From positions 1-64,000 of the forward strand of contig JBAIAA010001550.1 in assembly GCA_037893245.1 (NCBI GenBank): a stretch of DNA of 64,000 nt, written 5' to 3'. A model generated the notes under the pieces. It ran no database searches. It was not told where the DNA came from and was given only the letters and a program-made list of their open reading frames with translations. Positions 55,606 through 64,000 of the stretch are shown piece after piece (the first letter of the stretch is position 1; each line of letters opens with the position of its first letter). The stretch comes from Crossaster papposus (lineage: Eukaryota; Echinodermata; Asteroidea; Velatida; Solasteridae). The position numbers and the translations under genes are program-made.

Positions 55606-56126
55606 AACTCGAGGGCTTGTTCCGACATCAGGTGTTTATTTCTTATGCACACTTCTTTCCCTTTACATATTTCTTATGCACACTTCTTTCCCTTTACATA
55701 TTTAACTCGAGGGCTTGTTCCGACATCAGGTGTTTATTTCTTATGCACACTTCTTTCCCTTTACATATTTCTTATGCACACTTCTTTCCCTTTACATATT
55801 TCTTATGCACACTTCTTTCCCTTTACATATTTCTTATGCACACTTCTTTCCCTTTACATATTTCTTATGCACACTTCTTTCCCTTTACATATTTAACTCG
55901 AGGGCTTGTTCCGACATCAGGTGTTTATTTCTTATGCACACTTCTTTCCCTTTACATATTTAACTCGAGGGCTTGATCCGACATCAGGTGTTTATTTCTT
56001 ATGCACACTTCTTTCCCTTTACATATTTCTTATGCACACTTCTTTCCCTTTACATATTTCTTATGCACACTTCTTTCCCTTTACATGTTTAACTCGAGGG
56101 CTTGTTCCGACATCAGGTGTTTATTT

Positions 56127-56156
56127 CTTATGCACACTTCTTCCCTTTACATATTT
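56127..56156 (+). repeat. A monomer shortened to 30 bp, shared with W2
   Basis: The core is CTTCTTCCC. The same lesion is at 61247-61276, exactly 5,120 bp downstream, so it was present before the W duplication. Confidence 0.93.
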
Positions 56157-59100
56157 CTTATGCACACTTCTTTCCCTTTACATATTTCTTATGCACACTT
56201 CTTTCCCTTTACATATTTCTTATGCACACTTCTTTCCCTTTACATATTTCTTATGCACATTTCTTTCCCTTTACATATTTAACTCGAGGGCTTGTTCCGA
56301 CATCAGGTGTTTATTTCTTATGCACACTTCTTTCCCTTTACATATTTCTTATGCACACTTCTTTCCCTTTACATATTTCTTATGCACACTTCTTTCCCTT
56401 TACATATTTAACTCGAGGGCTTGTTCCGACATCAGGTGTTTATTTCTTATGCACACTTCTTTCCCTTTACATATTTATTATGCACACTTCTTTCCCTTTA
56501 CATATTTCTTATGCACACTTCTTTCCCTTTACATATTTCTTATGCACACTTCTTTCCCTTTACATATTTCTTATGCACACTTCTTTCCCTTTACATATTT
56601 CTTATGCACACTTCTTTCCCTTTACATATTTCTTATGCACACTTCTTTCCCTTTACATATTTCTTATGCACACTTCTTTCCCTTTACATATTTCTTATGC
56701 ACACTTCTTTCCCTTTACATATTTCTTATGCACACTTCTTTCCCTTTACATATTTCTTATGCACACTTCTTTCCCTTTACATATTTCTTATGCACACTTC
56801 TTTCCCTTTACATATTTCTTATGCACACTTCTTCCCCTTTACATATTTCTTATGCACACTTCTTCCCCTTTACATATTTCTTATGCACACTTCTGTCCCT
56901 TTACATATTTCTTATGCACACTTCTTTCCCTTTACATATTTCTTATGCACACTTCTTTCCCTTTACATATTTAACTCGAGGGCTTGTTCCGATATCAGGT
57001 GTTTATTTCTTATGCACACTTCTTTCCCTTTACATATTTCTTATGCACACTTCTTTCCCTTTACATATTTCTTATGCACACTTCTTTCCCTTTACATATT
57101 TAACTCGAGGGCTTGTTCCGACATCAGGTGTTTATTTCTTATGCACACTTCTTTCCCTTTACATATTTCTTATGCACACTTCTTTCCCTTTACATATTTC
57201 TTATGCACACTTCTTTCCCTTTACATATTTCTTATGCACACTTCTTTCCCTTTACATATTTCTTATGCACATTTCTTTCCCTTTACATATTTAACTCGAG
57301 GGCTTGTTCCGACATCAGGTGTTTATTTCTTATGCACACTTCTTTCCCTTTACATATTTCTTATGCACACTTCTTTCCCTTTACATATTTCTTATGCACA
57401 CTTCTTTCCCTTTACATATTTAACTCGAGGGCTTGTTCCGACATCAGGTGTTTATTTCTTATGCACACTTCTTTCCCTTTACATATTTATTATGCACACT
57501 TCTTTCCCTTTACATATTTCTTATGCACACTTCTTTCCCTTTACATATTTCTTATGCACACTTCTTTCCCTTTACATATTTCTTATGCACACTTCTTTCC
57601 CTTTACATATTTCTTATGCACACTTCTTTCCCTTTACATATTTCTTATGCACACTTCTTTCCCTTTACATATTTCTTATGCACACTTCTTTCCCTTTACA
57701 TATTTCTTATGCACACTTCTTTCCCTTTACATATTTCTTATGCACACTTCTTTCCCTTTACATATTTCTTATGCACACTTCTTTCCCTTTACATATTTCT
57801 TATGCACACTTCTTTCCCTTTACATATTTAACTCGAGGGCTTGTTCCGACATCAGGTGTTTATTTCTTATGCACACTTCTTTCCCTTTACATATTTCTTA
57901 TGCACACTTCTTTCCCTTTACATATTTAACTCGAGGGCTTGTTCCGACATCAGGTGTTTATTTCTTATGCACACTTCTTTCCCTTTACATATTTAACTCG
58001 AGGGCTTGTTCCGACATCAGGTGTTTATTTCTTATGCACACTTCTTTCCCTTTACATATTTCTTATGCACACTTCTTTCCCTTTACATATTTCTTATGCA
58101 CACTTCTTTCCCTTTACATATTTCTTATGCACACTTCTTTCCCTTTACATATTTAACTCGAGGGCTTGTTCCGACATCAGGTGTTTATTTCTTATGCACA
58201 CTTCTTTCCCTTTACATATTTCTTATGCACACTTCTTTCCCTTTACATATTTCTTATGCACACTTCTTTCCCTTTACATATTTCTTATGCACACTTCTTT
58301 CCCTTTACATATTTCTTATGCACACTTCTTTCCCTTTACATATTTAACTCGAGGGCTTGTTCCGACATCAGGTGTTTATTTCTTATGCACACTTCTTTCC
58401 CTTTACATATTTCTTATGCACACTTCTTTCCCTTTACATATTTAACTCGAGGGCTTGTTCCGACATCAGGTGTTTATTTCTTATGCACACTTCTTTCCCT
58501 TTACATATTTCTTATGCACACTTCTTTCCCTTTACATATTTCTTATGCACACTTCTTTCCCTTTACATATTTCTTATGCACACTTCTTTCCCTTTACATA
58601 TTTCTTATGCACACTTCTTTCCCTTTACATATTTCTTATGCACACTTCTTTCCCTTTACATATTTCTTATGCACACTTTTTTCCCTTTACATATTTCTTA
58701 TGCACACTTCTTTCCCTTTACATATTTCTTATGCACACTTCTTTCCCTTTACATATTTAACTCGAGGGCTTGTTCCGACATCAGGTGTTTATTTCTTATG
58801 CACACTTCTTTCCCTTTACATATTTAACTCGAGGGCTTGTTCCGACATCAGGTGTTTATTTCTTATGCACACTTCTTTCCCTTTACATATTTCTTATGCA
58901 CACTTCTTTCCCTTTACATATTTCTTATGCACACTTCTTTCCCTTTACATATTTAACTCGAGGGCTTGTTCCGACATCAGGTGTTTATTTCTTATGCACA
59001 CTTCTTTCCCTTTACATATTTCTTATGCACACTTCTTTCCCTTTACATATTTCTTATGCACACTTCTTTCCCTTTACATATTTCTTATGCACACTTCTTT

Positions 59101-60043
59101 CCCTTTACATATTTCTTATGCACATTTCTTTCCCTTTACATATTTAACTCGAGGGCTTGTTACGACATCAGGTGTTTATTTCTTATGCACACTTCTTTCC
59201 CTTTACATATTTCTTATGCACACTTCTTTCCCTTTACATATTTCTTATGCACACTTCTTTCCCTTTACATATTTAACTCGAGGGCTTGTTCCGACATCAG
59301 GTGTTTATTTCTTATGCACACTTCTTTCCCTTTACATATTTATTATGCACACTTCTTTCCCTTTACATATTTCTTATGCACACTTCTTTCCCTTTACATA
59401 TTTCTTATGCACACTTCTTTCCCTTTACATATTTCTTATGCACACTTCTTTCCCTTTACATATTTCTTATGCACACTTCTTTCCCTTTACATATTTCTTA
59501 TGCACACTTCTTTCCCTTTACATATTTCTTATGCACACTTCTTTCCCTTTACATATTTCTTATGCACACTTCTTTCCCTTTACATATTTCTTATGCACAC
59601 TTCTTTCCCTTTACATATTTCTTATGCACACTTCTTTCCCTTTACATATTTCTTATGCACACTTCTTTCCCTTTACATATTTAACTCGAGGGCTTGTTCC
59701 GACATCAGGTGTTTATTTCTTATGCACACTTCTTTCCCTTTACATATTTCTTATGCACACTTCTTTCCCTTTACATATTTAACTCGAGGGCTTGTTCCGA
59801 CATCAGGTGTTTATTTATTATGCACACTTCTTTCCCTTTACATATTTCTTATGCACACTTCTTTCCCTTTACATATTTAACTCGAGGGCTTGTTCCGACA
59901 TCAGGTGTTTATTTATTATGCACACTTCTTTCCCTTTACATATTTCTTACGCACACTTCTTTCCCTTTACATATTTCTTATGCACACTTCTTTCCCTTTA
60001 CATATTTAACTCGAGGGCTTGTTCCGACATCAGGTGTTTATTT

Positions 60044-60725
60044 CTTATGCACACTTCTTTCCCTTTACATATTTCTTATGCACACTTCTTTCCCTTTACA
60101 TATTTCTTATGCACACTTCTTTCCCTTTACATATTTCTTATGCACACTTCTTTCCCTTTACATATTTCTTATGCACACTTCTTTCCCTTTACATATTTCT
60201 TATGCACACTTCTTTCCCTTTACATATTTCTTATGCACACTTCTTTCCCTTTACATATTTCTTATGCACACTTCTTTCCCTTTACATATTTCTTATGCAC
60301 ACTTCTTTCCCTTTACATATTTCTTATGCACACTTCTTTCCCTTTACATATTTCTTATGCACACTTCTTTCCCTTTACATATTTCTTATGCACACTTCTT
60401 TCCCTTTACATATTTCTTATGCACACTTCTTTCCCTTTACATATTTCTTATGCACACTTTTTTCCCTTTACATATTTCTTATGCACACTTCTTTCCCTTT
60501 ACATATTTCTTATGCACACTTCTTTCCCTTTACATATTTCTTATGCACACTTCTTTCCCTTTACATATTTCTTATGCACACTTCTTTCCCTTTACATATT
60601 TCTTATGCACACTTCTTTCCCTTTACATATTTCTTATGCACACTTCTTTCCCTTTACATATTTCTTATGCACACTTCTTTCCCTTTACATATTTCTTATG
60701 CACACTTCTTTCCCTTTACATATTT
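60044..60725 (+). repeat. 22-monomer A run (W2)
   Basis: 22 A monomers between the B monomers at 60008 and 60726, the 5,120 bp counterpart of 54924-55605, with its six-T core near 60458. Confidence 0.95.
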
Positions 60726-61246
60726 AACTCGAGGGCTTGTTCCGACATCAGGTGTTTATTTCTTATGCACACTTCTTTCCCTTTACATATTTCTTATGCA
60801 CACTTCTTTCCCTTTACATATTTAACTCGAGGGCTTGTTCCGACATCAGGTGTTTATTTCTTATGCACACTTCTTTCCCTTTACATATTTCTTATGCACA
60901 CTTCTTTCCCTTTACATATTTCTTATGCACACTTCTTTCCCTTTACATATTTCTTATGCACACTTCTTTCCCTTTACATATTTCTTATGCACACTTCTTT
61001 CCCTTTACATATTTAACTCGAGGGCTTGTTCCGACATCAGGTGTTTATTTCTTATGCACACTTCTTTCCCTTTACATATTTAACTCGAGGGCTTGATCCG
61101 ACATCAGGTGTTTATTTCTTATGCACACTTCTTTCCCTTTACATATTTCTTATGCACACTTCTTTCCCTTTACATATTTCTTATGCACACTTCTTTCCCT
61201 TTACATGTTTAACTCGAGGGCTTGTTCCGACATCAGGTGTTTATTT

Positions 61247-61276
61247 CTTATGCACACTTCTTCCCTTTACATATTT
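61247..61276 (+). repeat. A monomer shortened to 30 bp, shared with W1
   Basis: CTTCTTCCC core, the 5,120 bp counterpart of 56127-56156. Confidence 0.93.
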
Positions 61277-62351
61277 CTTATGCACACTTCTTTCCCTTTA
61301 CATATTTCTTATGCACACTTCTTTCCCTTTACATATTTCTTATGCACACTTCTTTCCCTTTACATATTTCTTATGCACATTTCTTTCCCTTTACATATTT
61401 AACTCGAGGGCTTGTTCCGACATCAGGTGTTTATTTCTTATGCACACTTCTTTCCCTTTACATATTTCTTATGCACACTTCTTTCCCTTTACATATTTCT
61501 TATGCACACTTCTTTCCCTTTACATATTTAACTCGAGGGCTTGTTCCGACATCAGGTGTTTATTTCTTATGCACACTTCTTTCCCTTTACATATTTATTA
61601 TGCACACTTCTTTCCCTTTACATATTTCTTATGCACACTTCTTTCCCTTTACATATTTCTTATGCACACTTCTTTCCCTTTACATATTTCTTATGCACAC
61701 TTCTTTCCCTTTACATATTTCTTATGCACACTTCTTTCCCTTTACATATTTCTTATGCACACTTCTTTCCCTTTACATATTTCTTATGCACACTTCTTTC
61801 CCTTTACATATTTCTTATGCACACTTCTTTCCCTTTACATATTTCTTATGCACACTTCTTTCCCTTTACATATTTCTTATGCACACTTCTTTCCCTTTAC
61901 ATATTTCTTATGCACACTTCTTTCCCTTTACATATTTCTTATGCACACTTCTTCCCCTTTACATATTTCTTATGCACACTTCTTCCCCTTTACATATTTC
62001 TTATGCACACTTCTGTCCCTTTACATATTTCTTATGCACACTTCTTTCCCTTTACATATTTCTTATGCACACTTCTTTCCCTTTACATATTTAACTCGAG
62101 GGCTTGTTCCGATATCAGGTGTTTATTTCTTATGCACACTTCTTTCCCTTTACATATTTCTTATGCACACTTCTTTCCCTTTACATATTTCTTATGCACA
62201 CTTCTTTCCCTTTACATATTTAACTCGAGGGCTTGTTCCGACATCAGGTGTTTATTTCTTATGCACACTTCTTTCCCTTTACATATTTCTTATGCACACT
62301 TCTTTCCCTTTACATATTTCTTATGCACACTTCTTTCCCTTTACATATTTC

Positions 62352-64000
62352 TTATGCACACTTCTTTCCCTTTACATATTTAACTCGAGGGCTTGTTCCG
62401 ACATCAGGTGTTTATTTCTTATGCACACTTCTTTCCCTTTACATATTTAACTCGAGGGCTTGTTCCGACATCAGGTGTTTATTTCTTATGCACACTTCTT
62501 TCCCTTTACATATTTCTTATGCACACTTCTTTCCCTTTACATATTTCTTATGCACACTTCTTTCCCTTTACATATTTAACTCGAGGGCTTGTTCCGACAT
62601 CAGGTGTTTATTTCTTATGCACACTTCTTTCCCTTTACATATTTCTTATGCACACTTCTTTCCCTTTACATATTTCTTATGCACACTTCTTTCCCTTTAC
62701 ATATTTCTTATGCACACTTCTTTCCCTTTACATATTTCTTATGCACACTTTTTTCCCTTTACATATTTCTTATGCACACTTCTTTCCCTTTACATATTTC
62801 TTATGCACACTTCTTTCCCTTTACATATTTCTTATGCACACTTCTTTCCCTTTACATATTTCTTATGCACACTTCTTTCCCTTTACATATTTCTTATGCA
62901 CACTTCTTTCCCTTTACATATTTCTTATGCACACTTCTTTCCCTTTACATATTTCTTATGCAAACTTCTTTCCCTTTACATATTTCTTATGCACACTTCT
63001 TTCCCTTTACATATTTCTTATGCACACTTCTTTCCCTTTACATATTTCTTATGCACACTTCTTCCCCTTTACATATTTCTTATGCACACTTCTGTCCCTT
63101 TACATATTTCTTATGCACACTTCTTTCCCTTTACATATTTCTTATGCACACTTCTTTCCCTTTACATATTTCTTATGCACACTTCTTTCCCTTTACATAT
63201 TTCTTATGCACACTTCTTTCCCTTTACATATTTCTTATGCACACTTCTTTCCCTTTACATATTTCTTATGCACACTTCTTTCCCTTTACATATTTATCTC
63301 GAGGGCTTGTTCCGACATCAGGTGTTTATTTCTGATGCACACTTCTTTCCCTTTACATATTTCTTATGCACACTTCTTTCCCTTTACATATTTATTATGC
63401 ACACTTCTTTCCCTTTACATATTTCTTATGCACACTTCTTTCCCTTTACATATTTCTTATGCACACTTCTTTCCCTTTACATATTTCTTATGCACACTTC
63501 TTTCCCTTTACATATTTAACTCGAGGGCTTGTTCCGACATCAGGTGTTTATTTCTTATGCACACTTCTTTCCCTTTACATATTTCTTATGCACACTTCTT
63601 TCCCTTTACATATTTAACTCGAGGGCTTGTTCCGACATCAGGTGTTTATTTCTTATGCACACTTCTTTCCCTTTACATATTTATTATGCACACTTCTTTC
63701 CCTTTACATATTTCTTATGCACACTTCTTTCCCTTTACATATTTCTTATGCACACTTCTTTCCCTTTACATATTTCTTATGCACACTTCTTTCCCTTTAC
63801 ATATTTCTTATGCACACTTCTTTCCCTTTACATATTTCTTATGCACACTTCTTTCCCTTTACATATTTCTTATGCACACTTCTTTCCCTTTACATATGTC
63901 TTATGCACACTTCTTTCCCTTTACATATTTAACTCGAGGGATTGTTCCGACATCAGGTGTTTATTTCTTATGCACACTTCTTTCCCTTTACATATTTCTT
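62352..64000 (+). repeat. Mosaic right tail of the array
   Basis: From the B at 62222 the A counts are 4,1,3,22,6,2,9, reaching the B at 63931, then one A (63967-63997) and three bases of the next. The 22-A run at 62614-63295 mixes a six-T core with the CTTCCCC and CTGTCCC cores otherwise seen in the 17-A runs of W. The last interval (n=9, ending CATATGTC then a GGGATTGTTCC B) matches V/U material at 40.2-40.6 kb. The B at 63296 starts ATCTCGAG and is followed by a CTGATGCAC A. Confidence 0.88.
62614..63295 (+). repeat. 22-monomer A run, chimeric copy
   Basis: 22 A monomers between the B monomers at 62578 and 63296. Variants are a six-T core near 62750, GCAAAC near 62961, CTTCCCC near 63061 and CTGTCCC near 63093. 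The last two come in the same order as in the 17-A runs of W1 and W2, so this run seems to join parts of two different parental runs. Confidence 0.85.

Larger units (their letters stand above)
53035..58154 (+). repeat. Higher-order repeat W, copy 1 (5,120 bp)
   Basis: A counts are 5,2,9,1,3,5,3,12,2,2,3,22,2,5,1,3,5 (-1 bp),3,17,3,5,3,12,2,1,4, for 5,120 bp. It contains an X-like start, a 22-A run, a 17-A run with CTTCCCC and CTGTCCC cores (about 56829-56900) and an X-like end. B markers are TTACGACATC at 54026, CTTGATCC at 55962 and CCGATATC at 56973. W2 has all of them 5,120 bp later. Confidence 0.95.
58155..62351 (+). repeat. Higher-order repeat W, copy 2 (incomplete, about 4.2 kb)
   Basis: A counts are 5,2,9,1,3,5,3,12,2,2,3,22,2,5,1,3,5 (-1 bp),3,17,3, identical to W1 at an offset of 5,120 bp. 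At the B at 62222 the series breaks to 4,1,3, where W1 has 5,3,12. The right edge is therefore approximate. The one substitution I noticed against W1 is CTTACGCAC near 59947 for CTTATGCAC near 54827. Confidence 0.93.
1..64000 (+). repeat. Two-monomer satellite array filling the whole window
   Basis: Every line of the window resolves into 31 bp A monomers and 36 bp B monomers in one orientation. I saw no inversion, no inserted mobile element and no single-copy sequence. About 359 B monomers (12.9 kb) and about 1,650 A monomers (51 kb) make up the total. Position 1 falls inside an A monomer (26 nt of it remain) and the last three bases begin another, so the array extends beyond both ends. Monomers off the standard length are very rare: I noted ten, with changes of +1, -1 or -5 bp. 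Substitutions are sparse and often shared between distant copies, which indicates active homogenisation. A eukaryotic satellite is the most likely identity; species and chromosomal location cannot be read from the sequence. Confidence 0.97.

Noticed and set aside
1-64000. CRISPR array (31 bp units with 36 bp interspersed units)
   Set aside because: The sizes are in the CRISPR range, but a CRISPR has unique spacers between identical repeats. Here both units are conserved and A occurs in runs of up to 22; there are no cas genes or leader.
1-64000. Telomere repeat or simple-sequence subtelomere
   Set aside because: No TTAGGG, TTTAGGG, TTAGG or similar short G-rich telomeric repeat is seen on either strand; the 31 and 36 bp units are too long and complex.
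1-64000. Centromeric identity based on a CENP-B box
   Set aside because: Neither monomer contains a CENP-B box-like sequence, and monomer lengths are far from the 150-180 bp range of many centromeric satellites. A centromeric role cannot be excluded, but nothing here supports it.
1-64000. tRNA, rRNA or other structured RNA genes
   Set aside because: All bases are accounted for by the two monomers. Neither has a cloverleaf or significant self-complementarity beyond the six-base CTCGAG palindrome.
1-64000. Bacterial or phage origin
   Set aside because: 64 kb without any gene, with nested higher-order tandem repeats, is not expected in bacterial or phage genomes; a eukaryotic satellite explains it better.

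Overview
The whole 64 kb window is one uninterrupted satellite-type tandem array. I found no protein gene, RNA gene, transposon or single-copy sequence in it. Two monomers account for essentially every base, always head-to-tail on the + strand. Monomer A is 31 bp: it opens CTTATGCACAC, has a pyrimidine core TTCTTTCCCTTT and ends ACATATTT. Monomer B is 36 bp: it opens AACTCGAGGGC, has TTGTTCCGACATC in the middle and ends AGGTGTTTATTT. I count 359 B monomers, which leaves room for about 1,650 A monomers. Both window edges cut through A monomers, so the array continues on each side.

B monomers never touch each other. Each B-to-B distance equals 36+31n bases, where n is the number of intervening A monomers (1 to 22; 2 is very common, 0 is never seen). 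The run of n values is a barcode of the array. It is given block by block below, so every B can be located: next B start = previous B start + 36 + 31n, with the few +1, -1 or -5 monomers flagged.

The barcode, together with rare single-base variants, shows nested higher-order repeats. An irregular block (1-8136) is followed by P1 (8137-14338), a link, Q1 and Q2 (an exact-period 2,798 bp tandem pair, 15325-20920), P2 (21178-27472, a second copy of P about 13.04 kb downstream), Q3 (27473-30172), R1 and R2 (period 2,927 bp, 30173-36026), S1 and S2 (offset about 2.0 kb, 36151-39221), a V/T/U family (periods 1,559 and 2,256 bp, about 40.0-48.4 kb), an irregular block (48.4-51.2 kb), X1 (1,853 bp) and W1/W2 (period 5,120 bp, 53035 to about 62.35 kb), and a mosaic tail. 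Copies differ by few substitutions and by whole-monomer gains or losses, as expected from unequal crossing-over or slippage between registers.

Long open reading frames exist on the + strand only because A has no stop codon in any + frame. Where they end follows arithmetically from n modulo 3, and they are not genes. An array this long and homogeneous suggests a eukaryotic heterochromatic, pericentromeric or subtelomeric region from a long-read assembly. The sequence gives no basis for naming the species or the chromosomal position. No telomere repeat is present.
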